Positions 35,338 through 44,903 of a stretch of 61,290 nucleotides of DNA are shown piece after piece. How positions within the stretch are numbered: position 1 is the first letter of the stretch; each line of letters starts with the position of its first letter. The notes under the pieces were generated by a model. That model was given only the letters and a program-made list of their open reading frames with translations, was not told where the DNA came from and did not search any database. The position numbers and the translations under genes are program-made. Source of the DNA: Cellulomonas sp. ACRRI. Its GTDB lineage: Bacteria; Actinomycetota; Actinomycetes; Actinomycetales; Cellulomonadaceae. The stretch is taken from assembly GCF_022346185.1 (NCBI RefSeq), contig NZ_JAKRMS010000008.1:1-61290 (forward strand). The letters run 5' to 3'.

Positions 35338-36252
35338 CTAGGCGGACAGGGCGTCGACCATGCCCGCGGCAGCCAGGCCCGCGCGCACCGCCTCGACGTC
35401 CTCGTCCGACGCGGCGACGTTGGGCAGCCGCAGGTGTCGGGACGGGATCAGGCCGAGGGACCAGACGGCGGCCTTGGCCGCGACCGCCTGGAAACCCCGG
35501 CCGTTGAGCGCGTCGATCGCCGGTGCGATCGACAGGAAGATCTCGAGCGCGCGGGCGTGGTCGCCCGCGTCGTGGGCCGCGGTGAGCGCGGCGAGCTGCG
35601 GGCCGGCGACGTGGCCGACCACGCTGACGATGCCGGCGGCGCCGTGCGCCAGGAACGGCAGGTAGAGCGAGTCGTCGCCGGAGTACCAGGCGAGCCCGGT
35701 CGCCGACGCGGCCTTCGCGGCGGCGTACAGGTCGCCGGTGGCGTCCTTCATCGCGACGACGCGGTCGTGCCGCGCGAGCTCGACCAGCGTCTCGTGCGCG
35801 AACCGCACGCCGGTGCGGCCGGGGACGTCGTAGAGCATGACCGGCAGCGGCGTCGCGTCGGCCACGGCGGTGACGTGCGCGACCAGGCCGGGCTGGGACG
35901 GGCGGGAGTAGTAGGGCGCGACGACCAGCAGGCCGTCGGCGCCGGCCTCGGCGGCCTGCTCGGCCATCCGGACGGCGTGCAGGGTGTCGTTCGACCCGGC
36001 GCCGGCGACGACCGTCGCCCGGTCGCCCACGGCGGCGACGACCGCCTGCACCACCTCGGCCTTCTCGGGCGCGTGCGTGGTGGGCGACTCCCCCGTGGTG
36101 CCGTTGAGCACCAGGCCGTCGTGCCCGTGGTCCACGAGGTGCGTGGCGAGGGAGACGGCGGCGTCGAGGTCGACCGAGCCGTCCTCCCGCATGGGCGTCA
36201 CCATCGCGGTGAGCACCGCGCCGAAGGGACGCGACGGGGTGGCGGGGAGCAT
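35338..36252 (-). CDS. dapA: 4-hydroxy-tetrahydrodipicolinate synthase
   Basis: The predicted protein has 304 aa. It condenses pyruvate with aspartate semialdehyde in the first committed step to diaminopimelate and lysine. Conserved residues are GTTGES (51-56), catalytic Tyr141 in YDVPGRTG and the Schiff-base Lys169 in AMKDATGD. ATG 36252 (MLPATPSRPFG) was chosen because of GTGGAGGCC just upstream; a TACCGT -10 also lies 7 nt upstream. dapB, the next pathway gene, is 11 kb away in this window. Confidence 0.96.
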   Translation of the reverse strand: MLPATPSRPFGAVLTAMVTPMREDGSVDLDAAVSLATHLVDHGHDGLVLNGTTGESPTTHAPEKAEVVQAVVAAVGDRATVVAGAGSNDTLHAVRMAEQAAEAGADGLLVVAPYYSRPSQPGLVAHVTAVADATPLPVMLYDVPGRTGVRFAHETLVELARHDRVVAMKDATGDLYAAAKAASATGLAWYSGDDSLYLPFLAHGAAGIVSVVGHVAGPQLAALTAAHDAGDHARALEIFLSIAPAIDALNGRGFQAVAAKAAVWSLGLIPSRHLRLPNVAASDEDVEAVRAGLAAAGMVDALSA

Positions 36253-36259
36253 GGCCTCC

Positions 36260-36265
36260 ACGGTA
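36260..36265 (-). promoter_or_regulatory. -10 hexamer of dapA
   Basis: TACCGT on the minus strand, 7 nt before ATG 36252. The spacer reads GGAGGCC, so a leadered start from an upstream promoter is also possible. Confidence 0.4.
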
Positions 36266-36340
36266 CCGCCCCGCGCCGGGGCCGGTCGCACCCGTCCGGG
36301 GCGGACCGGCCCCGGCGCGGGGCGGGGCGTGCTCAGGGCG

Positions 36341-37153
36341 TCAGGACGCGCGGGCCGCGAGCCAGCCGGCCAGGCGGTCCGGGCGGTCGGTGATGACCGC
36401 GTCGACGCCCAGGGCGACCGCGGCCGCCCAGTGCTCGGGCTCGTTGAGCGTCCAGACCTGGACCTGCAGGCCGGCGGCGTGCAGCCGCGCGACCAGGTCC
36501 GGGTGCTCGACCAGCAGCGGGCCGTACGGGTTGACCGTCATGACGCCGAGCTCGCCCGCGACGCGGACCACCTCGTCGACCCCGCCGTCCTCGGGCACCT
36601 GGAAGATGAGCAGGCCCCGCCGGAGCGAGGGGTCCGCCGCCGCGAGCGCCCGCACGGACTCGGGCCAGAACGACTGCCCGATCACCCGGTCGGCCAGCCC
36701 GGCCGCGCGGATCGCCTCGGTGACCGGCCGGACCTGCTCGACCGTGAAGGCGCCCTTGAGCTCGAGCAGCAGGTCGATCCCCGGCCGGCGGACCATCAGG
36801 TCCAGCACCTCGGCGAACGTCGGCACCCGCTGCCCGGCGTAGGCGGCCGCGAACCACGAGCCCGCGTCCAGGGCCCGCACGGCGTCGAGCGTCATCTCGC
36901 CGACGACGCCCTGCCCGTCCGTGGTGGCGTCGACGGTGTCGTCGTGGATCACCACGACCTCGCCGTCGGCGGTCGGCTGGATGTCGATCTCGATGCTGTG
37001 CGCCCCCGCCCGCCAGGCGGCCTCGAAGGCGGCGAGCGTGTTCTGCGGGGCGACCGCGGAGTTGCCGCGGTGCGCGACGACCGCGGGCGCCCCGGCGCCG
37101 GGGCCGCCCTCCCGGGCGACCCCGGCGACCGGGCCGGTGACGGTTCCGGTCAC
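36341..37153 (-). CDS. ugpQ: Glycerophosphodiester phosphodiesterase
   Basis: The predicted protein has 270 aa. It hydrolyses glycerophosphodiesters to glycerol-3-phosphate and an alcohol. Catalytic segments are HRGNSAVAPQNTLAAF, EIDIQPTADGEVVVIHDD and LLLELKG. The usual PENT is PQNT here. There is no signal peptide, so it should act in the cytoplasm on imported substrate. GTG 37153 overlaps the stop of the binding-protein gene (GTGA). It is the last gene of the transporter operon, the same position as ugpQ in enterobacteria. Confidence 0.9.
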   Translation of the reverse strand: MTGTVTGPVAGVAREGGPGAGAPAVVAHRGNSAVAPQNTLAAFEAAWRAGAHSIEIDIQPTADGEVVVIHDDTVDATTDGQGVVGEMTLDAVRALDAGSWFAAAYAGQRVPTFAEVLDLMVRRPGIDLLLELKGAFTVEQVRPVTEAIRAAGLADRVIGQSFWPESVRALAAADPSLRRGLLIFQVPEDGGVDEVVRVAGELGVMTVNPYGPLLVEHPDLVARLHAAGLQVQVWTLNEPEHWAAAVALGVDAVITDRPDRLAGWLAARAS

Positions 37154-38508
37154 AGGTACGGCTCCACGTTCTCCGTGTAGGCCGTCTCGATCTGCGGCGT
37201 GACGGAGTCGAACGCCTCGGCCGGGTCGGTGCCCTCCAGGACGATCTGCTCCAGCGCGTCGGTGAGCAGCGCGTCGGCGCCCGGGACGAACACGCGGATG
37301 TAGTCCTGCGGGCGCGCCTTCTCCGCCAGCTGGTCGACCGCGGTGCGGAACTGCGGGTACTGCTCGTACACGGCCTGCATGGTGTCGGACTCGACGGCCG
37401 ACGTGCGCACCGGCATGTAGCCCGTCGCCTGGGAGAACGTCGCGGTGTTCTCGGTGTTCGTGAGGAACTCGAGGAACATCGCCGCGGCGAGCTGCTTCTC
37501 CGGGGTGCTGGAGGACGAGATCGCGAGGCCGGTGCCGCCGGTCGGCGTGCCGCCGCCCTGGGGGCCGTCCGGCAGGTACGCCGTGCCGACCTCGAACGAG
37601 GCCGCGTCCAGCGCGCCCTTCAGCGAGCCGGTCGAGCCGATGGTCGACGCGATCAGGCCGGACGCGAAGTCCGCCATCGAGTCGTCCGCCGAGACCGTGG
37701 CGATCGCGTCGTCGCCGTGGAACAGGCCGCGCAGGAACTCGCCGCCGGCCAGCGCCTCCTCGGAGTCGAGCGTGACGTCGAACTCGTCGGAGTACTCGCC
37801 GCCCTGGCCCCAGATCATGTTCTCGAACCACCAGGCGGACCAGGAGGTGCCGAGGGACAGGCCGAACGGCGAGCCCTCCGCCGGGACCTGGGCCTCGAGC
37901 GCGGTGCTCCACTCCTGGAGCTGCTCCCAGGTCTCCGGGCCCTCGTCGGGCAGGCCCGCGGCGGCCCACATGTCCTTGTTGTAGTAGAAGAGCGGCGTGG
38001 AGCGCGCGTACGGCGCGGCCCAGTGCTGGCCCTCGTACTCGTAGTCGCCGTACAGCCCCTGCTGGAAGTCGTCCGCGTCGGCGTCGAGCGCCTCGAAGAC
38101 GTCGTCGAGCGGCATGATCTGGTCGTTCAGGTGGTACCGGAACCACCAGACGTCGGACGCGATGACGAGGTCGGGCTTCTCGTCCGTCTGCGAGGCGGCC
38201 TGGAACCGCTGGGCGACCTCGTCGTAGTTGGCGCCGGCGGTCACCAGGTTGACCGTGATGTCCGGGTTCTCGGCCTCGAAGTCCGCGATGAGCTGCTCCT
38301 CCACGGCCTGGGACTGGCCGGGGTGGTTGCTCCACCAGGTGATCTCGGACGCGGGCTCGACCTGCGACCAGTCGGTCGCCTCGGCGGCCGCGGACTCGTC
38401 GGACGAGGCGGCGGTCGACGGGCCGCCGCACGCCGTGAGCGCGAGCGTCGTGCCGGCGACGGCAGCGGCGAGGGCCAGGGTGCTGCGGCGCCTGCGGGGG
38501 TGGGACAC
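37150..38508 (-). CDS. ugpB: Sugar/glycerol-3-phosphate-type ABC substrate-binding lipoprotein
   Basis: The predicted protein has 452 aa. The lipoprotein signal peptide ends in LALTACGG. The rest is a family 1 solute-binding protein (EITWWSNHPGQSQAVEEQLI, then YNKDMWAAAGLPDEGPETWE and GGTGLAISSSSTPEKQLAAA) similar to UgpB-like proteins. GTG 38508 follows AAGGAGCACC. The substrate glycerol-3-phosphate or glycerophosphodiester is inferred from the coupled phosphodiesterase; an oligosaccharide is possible. Confidence 0.85.
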   Translation of the reverse strand: MSHPRRRRSTLALAAAVAGTTLALTACGGPSTAASSDESAAAEATDWSQVEPASEITWWSNHPGQSQAVEEQLIADFEAENPDITVNLVTAGANYDEVAQRFQAASQTDEKPDLVIASDVWWFRYHLNDQIMPLDDVFEALDADADDFQQGLYGDYEYEGQHWAAPYARSTPLFYYNKDMWAAAGLPDEGPETWEQLQEWSTALEAQVPAEGSPFGLSLGTSWSAWWFENMIWGQGGEYSDEFDVTLDSEEALAGGEFLRGLFHGDDAIATVSADDSMADFASGLIASTIGSTGSLKGALDAASFEVGTAYLPDGPQGGGTPTGGTGLAISSSSTPEKQLAAAMFLEFLTNTENTATFSQATGYMPVRTSAVESDTMQAVYEQYPQFRTAVDQLAEKARPQDYIRVFVPGADALLTDALEQIVLEGTDPAEAFDSVTPQIETAYTENVEPYL

Positions 38509-38619
38509 GTGGTGCTCCTTCGGGGTTCGCGCGCCGCGTCGCGGCGCTCGGGGGCTGACGGGCGCGCGGGGGCGCGACCGTCTCAGGCGGCCGGCGGACC
38601 GGCCACGTCGGGGGCGGGG

Positions 38620-39546
38620 TCAGCCGGTGACGGCGCCCGCGGTGAGGCCGGCGACGAGCCGGCGCTGCAGGACCAGGAAGACGACGAGGATCGGCAGGGT
38701 CACGACGACCGTGGCGGCGAGCAGCACGCCCCAGTTGGTCAGGCCGTCGATGTTCTGCAGCAGGGTCAGGCCGATCGGCAGCGTCATCTTGTCGGCGCGG
38801 TCGATGACCAGGAACGGCCAGAGGTAGTCGTTCCACTCGGTGACGACGGACACCAGCGTGACCGCCGCGATGGTCGGCGTGCTCATCGGGACCACGAACC
38901 GCCACAGCTTGCGCCAGTGGCCGGCGCCGTCCAGCTCCGCGGCCTCGAGGATCGAGGCGGGCAGCGTCAGGAAGTGCTGGCGGAACAGGAAGGTGCCGAA
39001 CGCGCTGGCCAGGCCCGGGACGAGGATGCCCTGGTAGGTGTTCAGCCAGCCGAGGTCGGCGACCAGGGTGTAGTTCGGGATGATCGTGACCTGCGGCGGG
39101 ATCATCAGCGTGGCGATGACCAGCCCGAACACGATCCGCTTGAACGGGAACTCCAGGAACACCAGCGCGTACGCGCAGGTGAGACCGAGGACCACCTTGA
39201 GGCCGGCACCGACGACGGTCAGGCCGACGCTGTTCAGCAGCAGCCGGCCGAGCGGCACGGTGTCCGCGGCCTGCGCGTAGTTGTCCAGGCTGGGCGCGCC
39301 CGGCAGCCACTGCACCGGGAACTGGTACAGCTCCTGGGAGGTCTTGAGGCTGGCGAGCAGCATCCAGATCAGCGGGGCGCCGAGCACGATCGTCGCGAGG
39401 GCCATCGTGAGGTAGCTGGCGACGTGCGGGCGCTGCTGGCGGCCGGGCCGGGAGGAGGCGTCCGTCGGGCGGACGTCGCGCCGGGTGGGCGCCGCGGGCG
39501 GGGTCGCGGCCTCGGCGGCCGGGCGACGGGGCGTCAGGACGCTCAT
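38620..39546 (-). CDS. ugpE: Carbohydrate-type ABC transporter permease 2
   Basis: The predicted protein has 308 aa. A 45-residue cytoplasmic Pro/Arg-rich start precedes six transmembrane helices of the MalG/UgpE type. The EAA motif EAAELDGAGHWRKLWRFVVP is intact, and PQVTIIPNY is the typical periplasmic loop. ATG 39546 overlaps the stop of the partner permease (ATGA). The gap to the binding-protein gene is 111 nt. Confidence 0.9.
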   Translation of the reverse strand: MSVLTPRRPAAEAATPPAAPTRRDVRPTDASSRPGRQQRPHVASYLTMALATIVLGAPLIWMLLASLKTSQELYQFPVQWLPGAPSLDNYAQAADTVPLGRLLLNSVGLTVVGAGLKVVLGLTCAYALVFLEFPFKRIVFGLVIATLMIPPQVTIIPNYTLVADLGWLNTYQGILVPGLASAFGTFLFRQHFLTLPASILEAAELDGAGHWRKLWRFVVPMSTPTIAAVTLVSVVTEWNDYLWPFLVIDRADKMTLPIGLTLLQNIDGLTNWGVLLAATVVVTLPILVVFLVLQRRLVAGLTAGAVTG

Positions 39547-40499
39547 GCGTAGTGGACCTTCCGCTGGACGAACCGCATCTGCACCGCGGTGACCGCCAGC
39601 AGCACGAGGAACAGGACGGTGGCGACGGCGGAGGCGTAGCCCGCGCGGCCGTTGACGAAGCTCTCCTGGTACACGGAGTACATGAGCGTCGTGGTCGACC
39701 CGAGCGGGCCGCCCTGGGTCATCGCCTTGATGATGTCGAACGACTGCAGGGAGGCCAGCATCATCGTGACCAGCAGGAAGAACGACGTCGGGGTCAGCAG
39801 CGGCAGGATGATCGACCGCAGCGTCCGGAACGACGAGGCGCCGTCGAGGGCCGCCGCGTCCTTGAGGTCCTGCGGGACCGACTGCAGTCCGGCCAGGTAG
39901 ATCAGCGCGACGTACCCGAGGTTCTTCCACAGGTACACGACGATCACCATGACCAGCGGCCACGGGCGCTCGGTGTACCACTGCGGCGAGGAGGCCCCGA
40001 CCCAGCTCAGCACCTCGCGCATCAGGCCGTACCGCGGGTCGAAGATGAACAGCCACAGGATGCCGACCGCGAAGCCGGACAGCACGTAGGGCGCGAACGC
40101 CACGGTGCGGGCGAAGCCGCGGCCGCGGAGCTTCTGGTTGAGCAGCACCGCGAGGCCGAGGCCCAGCAGCATCGCGCCGCCGACGGTCGCGACGGTGAAC
40201 ACGACCGTGGTCGTCACGACCTGCGTGAAGTTCCGCGAGGTGAACAGCTCGACGTAGTTGCCCAGACCGATGCTGCGGGCGACGGGCGAGCCGAGGTTCC
40301 ACTGCAGGGTGGACAGGTAGAACGACTGGATCAGCGGCCGGTACACGAACACCAGCAGCAGGGCCACGTTGGGCCCGGCCAGCAGGAGGAACCAGAGGAG
40401 CGCAGACCGGCGGCGGCGCGACTGGAGCGCACCCCGGTGCCGGGGGGCGCGCGCGGGCGCGGCCGCCGGCGGCGGGGCGAGGACTTCGGCTGTGGACAC
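39543..40499 (-). CDS. ugpA: Carbohydrate-type ABC transporter permease 1
   Basis: The predicted protein has 318 aa and is a MalF/UgpA-type permease. The first helix is ALLWFLLLAGPNVALLLVF and the EAA loop is DAAALDGASSFRTLRSIILP. It is the first gene of the operon permease-permease-binding protein-phosphodiesterase. No ATPase gene lies in or beside the operon, so a shared MsiK/UgpC-like ATPase encoded elsewhere must be used. GTG 40499 has no strong ribosome binding site; no better in-frame start precedes the hydrophobic region. Confidence 0.88.
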   Translation of the reverse strand: MSTAEVLAPPPAAAPARAPRHRGALQSRRRRSALLWFLLLAGPNVALLLVFVYRPLIQSFYLSTLQWNLGSPVARSIGLGNYVELFTSRNFTQVVTTTVVFTVATVGGAMLLGLGLAVLLNQKLRGRGFARTVAFAPYVLSGFAVGILWLFIFDPRYGLMREVLSWVGASSPQWYTERPWPLVMVIVVYLWKNLGYVALIYLAGLQSVPQDLKDAAALDGASSFRTLRSIILPLLTPTSFFLLVTMMLASLQSFDIIKAMTQGGPLGSTTTLMYSVYQESFVNGRAGYASAVATVLFLVLLAVTAVQMRFVQRKVHYA

Positions 40500-40701
40500 G
40501 GGGAGGGATCCGCTTCGTCAAGGGGCAGGTGCTGGCCCGCTCCGTCGCCGGCCCTGGACACCCTGCCCCGGCCACGCCACCGGGGACGACCCCTCCCGGG
40601 GTGCGTTCCGCAAGGCTTCCCGGGTCGTTCACCTGGGGTTCCGCGGCGTCACCGGGCGGTCAGCGGGTGGACGCCCGGGCGACCGCCCGACCCGGACGTC
40701 C

Positions 40702-40707
40702 TACCCT
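40702..40707 (+). promoter_or_regulatory. -10 hexamer of azlC (leaderless type)
   Basis: TACCCT, 6-nt spacer, then GTG 40714. The divergent gap 40500-40713 also holds the ugp promoter; I see no clear operator in it. Confidence 0.5.
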
Positions 40708-40713
40708 CGTCGC

Positions 40714-41481
40714 GTGCCCGCCCGCTCCCCCGCGGACCGGTCCGACCCCGCCGTCCGGTCGGCCGTCCGCACCGCCGTGTCCGTCTCCGTGGCCACCGGG
40801 CTGTACGGCGTCTCGTTCGGGGCGCTGTCCGTCGCCGCCGGCCTGGACGTCCCGCAGACGATGGCGCTGAGCCTGCTGATGTTCAGCGGCGGCTCGCAGT
40901 TCGCCGCGGTGGGCGTCGTGGGCGCCGGCGGCGGGATCGGGGCCGTCGTGGCGACCGCGGGGCTGCTGGGGGCGCGCAACGGCCTGTACGGGGTGCAGGT
41001 GGCCCCGCTGCTGGGCGCCTCCGGCTGGCGGCGGCTGCTCGCGGCGCACCTGACGATCGACGAGTCCACGGCGGTCGCGACCGCGCAGCCGACCGGGGCC
41101 GCGACCCGCGCCGGGTTCTGGTGGACCGGGGCGGGCGTCTTCGTGCTGTGGAACGCCTTCTCGCTCCTGGGTGCGCTGCTCGGCGACGCGCTGGGCGACC
41201 CGCGCCGGTACGGGCTGGACGCCGCGGCCGGGGCGGCGTTCCTCGCGCTGCTGTGGCCGCGGCTGTCCGGGGGCGACCCGCGGGCGACGCGGATCGTGCG
41301 CGTCGTGGCCGTGGCGGCCGCCGTGCTGGCGCTGGCGCTCACCCCCGTGGCCCCGCCGGGGGTGCCGGTGCTCGCGGCGGCCGCGCTCGCCGTGCTCGTG
41401 GGCGCGCTGGACGGCGGCCCCCGGGGCGCGGGCGAGCCGGGCGACGACGGGCGCGACGCGGCGCCGGTGGTGACCCCGTGA
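40714..41481 (+). CDS. azlC: AzlC-family branched-chain amino-acid exporter subunit
   Basis: The predicted protein has 255 aa with about eight hydrophobic segments and the AzlC start GLYGVSFGALSVAAGLDVPQ, then LMFSGGSQFAAV. With the small partner AzlD it forms an exporter of branched-chain amino acids or analogues. GTG 40714 was chosen from the leaderless-type -10 at 6 nt. The stop overlaps the azlD start (GTGA). Confidence 0.9.
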   Translation: MPARSPADRSDPAVRSAVRTAVSVSVATGLYGVSFGALSVAAGLDVPQTMALSLLMFSGGSQFAAVGVVGAGGGIGAVVATAGLLGARNGLYGVQVAPLLGASGWRRLLAAHLTIDESTAVATAQPTGAATRAGFWWTGAGVFVLWNAFSLLGALLGDALGDPRRYGLDAAAGAAFLALLWPRLSGGDPRATRIVRVVAVAAAVLALALTPVAPPGVPVLAAAALAVLVGALDGGPRGAGEPGDDGRDAAPVVTP

Positions 41482-41798
41482 GCCGGCTCGCGGTGTGGTG
41501 GGCCGTGCTGGCCGCCTCGGTCGTCGTGCTCGCCACGAAGGTCGCCGGGCACCTGGTCCCCCGCGCGCTCCTCGAGCGGCCCCGGGTCGTCCGCACCGCC
41601 GCGCTGGTGACCGCGGCGCTGCTGGCCGCGCTGGTCGCGGTGCAGACGGCGACGACCGACGGCGCCCTGGTGCTCGACGCGCGGGTGGCGGCGCTGGCGG
41701 TCGCGGCCGTCGCCCTGCTGCTGCGCGCGCCCTTCGTCCTCGTGGTGCTGCTCGCCGCCGCGACCGCCGCCCTGCTCCGCTGGCTGGGCCTGCCCTGA
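41478..41798 (+). CDS. azlD: AzlD-family branched-chain amino-acid exporter small subunit
   Basis: The predicted protein has 106 aa, mostly membrane-embedded, with four hydrophobic stretches and the AzlD-typical ATKVAGHLVPRALLERP near the N-terminus. The GTG start at 41478 overlaps the azlC stop by 4 nt, so the two subunits are coupled. It is followed by the converging thyA gene after 21 nt without a strong hairpin. Confidence 0.9.
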   Translation: MSRLAVWWAVLAASVVVLATKVAGHLVPRALLERPRVVRTAALVTAALLAALVAVQTATTDGALVLDARVAALAVAAVALLLRAPFVLVVLLAAATAALLRWLGLP

Positions 41799-41819
41799 CG
41801 CGGGCGCCGGGCGGTGCCG

Positions 41820-42635
41820 TCAGACCGCGACGGGGGCCTTGATCGCCGGGTGGTGCTGGTAGTTCTCGATCGTGACGTCCTCGTAGGTGTACTCGAACAG
41901 GCTCGGGGCCCTGCGCAGCACCAGGCGCGGAGCCGGGAAGGGGTCCCGGGTGAGCTGCTCGCGCACCTGCTCGACGTGGTTGTCGTAGATGTGGCAGTCC
42001 CCGCCGGTCCACACGAAGTCGCCGACCTCCAGGTCGACCTGCTGCGCCACCATGTGCGTCAGCAGCGCGTAGGACGCGATGTTGAACGGCACGCCGAGGA
42101 ACAGGTCCGCCGACCGCTGGTACAGCTGGCAGGACAGCTTCCCGTCGGCCACGTAGAACTGGAAGAACGCGTGGCACGGCGCCAGCGCCATGGACGGGAT
42201 GTCCGCGACGTTCCACGCGGACACGATGTGCCGGCGCGAGTCGGGGTCGCGGCGCAGGCCGTCGAGCACCTGCGCGAGCTGGTCGATCGTCCCGCCGTCG
42301 GGGGTCGGCCAGGACCGCCACTGCACCCCGTACACCGGGCCGAGGTCGCCGTCCTCGGCGGCCCACTCGTCCCAGATGTGCACGCCCTTGTCCTGCAGCG
42401 TGCGGGCGTTGCGCTCGCCGCGCAGGAACCAGAGCAGCTCCTCGGTCAGACCCCGCAGGAAGACGCGCTTGGTGGTGACGAGCGGGAACCCCTGCTGCAG
42501 GTCGAACCGCATCTGGTGCCCGAACACGCTGCGGGTCCCGGTGCCGGTGCGGTCCGCCTTGGGGGTGCCGGTCTCCAGCACCAGGCGGAGCAGGTCCTCG
42601 TACGGCGTCTCGATCGGTCCGGCGGGGGTCGTCAT
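41820..42635 (-). CDS. thyA: Thymidylate synthase (ThyA)
   Basis: The predicted protein has 271 aa. It methylates dUMP with methylene-tetrahydrofolate. Catalytic Cys154 lies in [12 protein letters not shown], the substrate Arg motif in RRHIVSAWN, and [18 protein letters not shown] is the family signature. The ATG at 42635 has TACGAT 6 nt upstream (leaderless). The often adjacent dihydrofolate reductase gene is not here; the divergent neighbour is an aldehyde dehydrogenase. Confidence 0.97.
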   Translation of the reverse strand: MTTPAGPIETPYEDLLRLVLETGTPKADRTGTGTRSVFGHQMRFDLQQGFPLVTTKRVFLRGLTEELLWFLRGERNARTLQDKGVHIWDEWAAEDGDLGPVYGVQWRSWPTPDGGTIDQLAQVLDGLRRDPDSRRHIVSAWNVADIPSMALAPCHAFFQFYVADGKLSCQLYQRSADLFLGVPFNIASYALLTHMVAQQVDLEVGDFVWTGGDCHIYDNHVEQVREQLTRDPFPAPRLVLRRAPSLFEYTYEDVTIENYQHHPAIKAPVAV

Positions 42636-42641
42636 GGGGCC

Positions 42642-42647
42642 ATCGTA
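42642..42647 (-). promoter_or_regulatory. -10 hexamer of thyA (leaderless type)
   Basis: TACGAT on the minus strand, 6-nt spacer to ATG 42635. Confidence 0.55.
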
Positions 42648-42708
42648 GGGTTCCGCCCGGCCGATCTCGGGGTGCCGCTCGGCGACGTCCGGGTCGACAC
42701 TGGGCCCC

Positions 42709-44178
42709 ATGACCTCGCCGCTGCCGCCGTACGTCGCCGCCCACACGCCCACCGGCCTGCTGATCGACGGCGAGTGGCGGCACGCCACCGGCCGGGGCGC
42801 GTTCGCCGTGGCCGACCCGGCCACCACGGACGTGCTGTTCGAGGTGGCCGACGCCACGCCCGAGGACGGCCTCGCGGCGCTCGACGCGGCCCACCGGGCG
42901 TTCCCGGCGTGGCGCGAGGTCGCCCCGCGGACCCGGTCCGACGTGCTGCGGGCGGTGTTCGACGCGATGGTGGCCCGCGCGGAGGACCTCGCGGCGCTCA
43001 TCACCGCGGAGGGCGGCAAGCCGCTGGCCGAGGCCCGCGCGGAGGTGCAGTACGCCGCGGAGTTCGTGCGCTGGTACTCCGAGCAGGCGGTGCGCCTCGA
43101 CGGGCTGACCCGGCGCGCGCCCGCGGGGACGCACCACCAGCTCGTGCTGCGCCGCCCCGTCGGCCCGGCGCTGCTCATCACGCCGTGGAACTTCCCGATC
43201 GCGATGATCACCCGCAAGGTCGCGCCCGCCCTGGCCGCCGGCTGCCCCGTCGTCATCAAGCCGGCGCAGCTCACGCCGCTGACCACCGCGTACTTCGCCG
43301 AGATCGTCCGGGCGGAGCTCGACGCGCGCGACCTGCCCGCCGGGGTGATCAACGTGCTGCCCACCTCGTCGTCACGCGCGCTGACCGAGCCGGTGATCGC
43401 CGACCCGCGGCTGCGCAAGCTGTCGTTCACCGGGTCGACCGAGGTCGGGCGCTCGCTGCTCAGGCAGGCGGCGGACAACGTCCTGCGCACCTCGATGGAG
43501 CTCGGCGGGAACGCGCCGTTCCTCGTGTTCGCGGACGCCGACCTGGACGCCGCGGTCGAGGGCGCCGTCGCCGCCAAGATGCGCAACGCCGGGCAGACCT
43601 GCGTCGCGGCCAACCGGTTCCTCGTGCAGGAGGAGGTCGCCGCGGAGTTCGCCGACCGGCTGACCGCGGCCTTCGACCGGCTCGTCATGGGGCCCGGGAC
43701 GGCCCCCGACGTCACGGTCGGCCCGCTCATCGAGAAGGCGGCCGTGGACCGGGTCGAGGAGCTGGTGACGGAGGCCGCGGACGACGGCGCCCGGGTGCGG
43801 ACGGGCGGCGAGCGCCCCGGCCGGCGCGGGTACTTCTACCCGCCGACCGTGCTGGACCGGGTCCCGGAGGACGCCCGCGCCGTCCGGGAGGAGATCTTCG
43901 GGCCGGTCGCCCCGGTGGTGACGTTCGCGGACGAGGCCGACGCCGTCCGGCTGGCGAACGCGACCGAGTTCGGGCTGGTCGCCTACGCGTACACGCGGGA
44001 CGTCGGGCGGGTCGTGCGGCTGGCGGAGAGCGTCGAGACCGGGATGCTCGGGATCAACCGCGGCATGGTGTCCGACGCGAGCGCGCCGTTCGGCGGCGTG
44101 AAGTCCTCCGGCGTCGGCCGCGAGGGCGGCGAGGCCGGGATCGAGGAGTATCTGGAGCCGCTGTACGTGGCATTGTGA
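42709..44178 (+). CDS. gabD: NAD(P)-dependent aldehyde dehydrogenase, succinate-semialdehyde type
   Basis: The predicted protein has 489 aa. The general base lies in MELGGNAPF (Glu264) and the catalytic Cys298 in [24 protein letters not shown] and [11 protein letters not shown] are cofactor-binding segments. Overall pattern and length match GabD-like succinate-semialdehyde dehydrogenases, but substrate assignment inside this superfamily is uncertain. No GABA aminotransferase or transporter gene is adjacent. It is followed by a GNAT gene with a start at or just after its stop. Confidence 0.88.
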   Translation: MTSPLPPYVAAHTPTGLLIDGEWRHATGRGAFAVADPATTDVLFEVADATPEDGLAALDAAHRAFPAWREVAPRTRSDVLRAVFDAMVARAEDLAALITAEGGKPLAEARAEVQYAAEFVRWYSEQAVRLDGLTRRAPAGTHHQLVLRRPVGPALLITPWNFPIAMITRKVAPALAAGCPVVIKPAQLTPLTTAYFAEIVRAELDARDLPAGVINVLPTSSSRALTEPVIADPRLRKLSFTGSTEVGRSLLRQAADNVLRTSMELGGNAPFLVFADADLDAAVEGAVAAKMRNAGQTCVAANRFLVQEEVAAEFADRLTAAFDRLVMGPGTAPDVTVGPLIEKAAVDRVEELVTEAADDGARVRTGGERPGRRGYFYPPTVLDRVPEDARAVREEIFGPVAPVVTFADEADAVRLANATEFGLVAYAYTRDVGRVVRLAESVETGMLGINRGMVSDASAPFGGVKSSGVGREGGEAGIEEYLEPLYVAL

Positions 44179-44183
44179 GCGGC

Positions 44184-44744
44184 ATGGACCCCCTGCTCGC
44201 CGCCACCTCCGACGTCTCCGTCCGGCCCGCCGTCCCCGGGGACGAGGGGGCCGTCGCGGCCGTGCAGCTCGCCGCCTGGCGTGCCACCCTCGGCGACCTG
44301 GTCGGCGAGGAGGTCCTGGACCGGGTGGACCCGGCGCGGGTCACCGACCAGTGGGCCGCCGCGATCGCCTCCCCGCCCGGGCGCGGGTACCGCGTGCTGG
44401 TCGCGATGCACGGCCCGCGGCTGGTCGGGTTCGCCTCGGTCGCGCCGGTCACCGCCCCGCCCGGGTCCGGCGACGACACCCCGGGCGGGGAGATCCTCGC
44501 GCTCGAGGTCGACCCGGCCGAGCGCCGGCTCGGCCACGGCTCCCGGCTGCTGGCGGCCGTCGTCGACCTGCTGCGGGACGAGGACCGGGCGACCAGCGTG
44601 CAGACCTGGGTGGTCGCCGGCGACACCGCGCGCGAGCGGTTCCTCGGCTCGGCCGGGCTCGGCGACGTCGGCGCGACCCGGGTGCTCGGCGAGCAGGACG
44701 ACCCGCGCGAGATCACCGAGCACCTGTGGGGCGCCAGCATCTGA
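44184..44744 (+). CDS. GNAT-family N-acetyltransferase
   Basis: The predicted protein has 186 aa. The acetyl-CoA site is the LEVDPAERRLGHGSRLL segment (R-x-x-G-x-G/A). SVRPAVPGDEGAVAAVQLAAW is the typical first strand and helix. The acceptor is unknown. ATG 44184 was used; the in-frame GTG 44175, which overlaps the preceding stop as GTGA, is equally possible and would add three residues. It is probably cotranscribed with the aldehyde dehydrogenase. Confidence 0.85.
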   Translation: MDPLLAATSDVSVRPAVPGDEGAVAAVQLAAWRATLGDLVGEEVLDRVDPARVTDQWAAAIASPPGRGYRVLVAMHGPRLVGFASVAPVTAPPGSGDDTPGGEILALEVDPAERRLGHGSRLLAAVVDLLRDEDRATSVQTWVVAGDTARERFLGSAGLGDVGATRVLGEQDDPREITEHLWGASI

Positions 44745-44903
44745 CGCGCGCGGGCACGTCGCCGCGCGACCGCCGGCCCGGACGCGGCCGGAGGGGTGAA
44801 CCCGTCACCCGCACGGGTCGGCCCCGGTGAACGGCGCGCGAACGGTCGGCGACGGCCCGCGCCGACCGCTCAGCCGGGCCGCGCGGCGGGCGATCGTGCG
44901 GGC

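Noticed and set aside
44796..44903. Earlier GTG start for the GGDEF-EAL protein
   Set aside because: The added 36 residues are Arg/Ala/Pro-rich without similarity, and the G-rich stretch abuts the GTG too closely to act as a ribosome binding site. It is kept only as a possibility.
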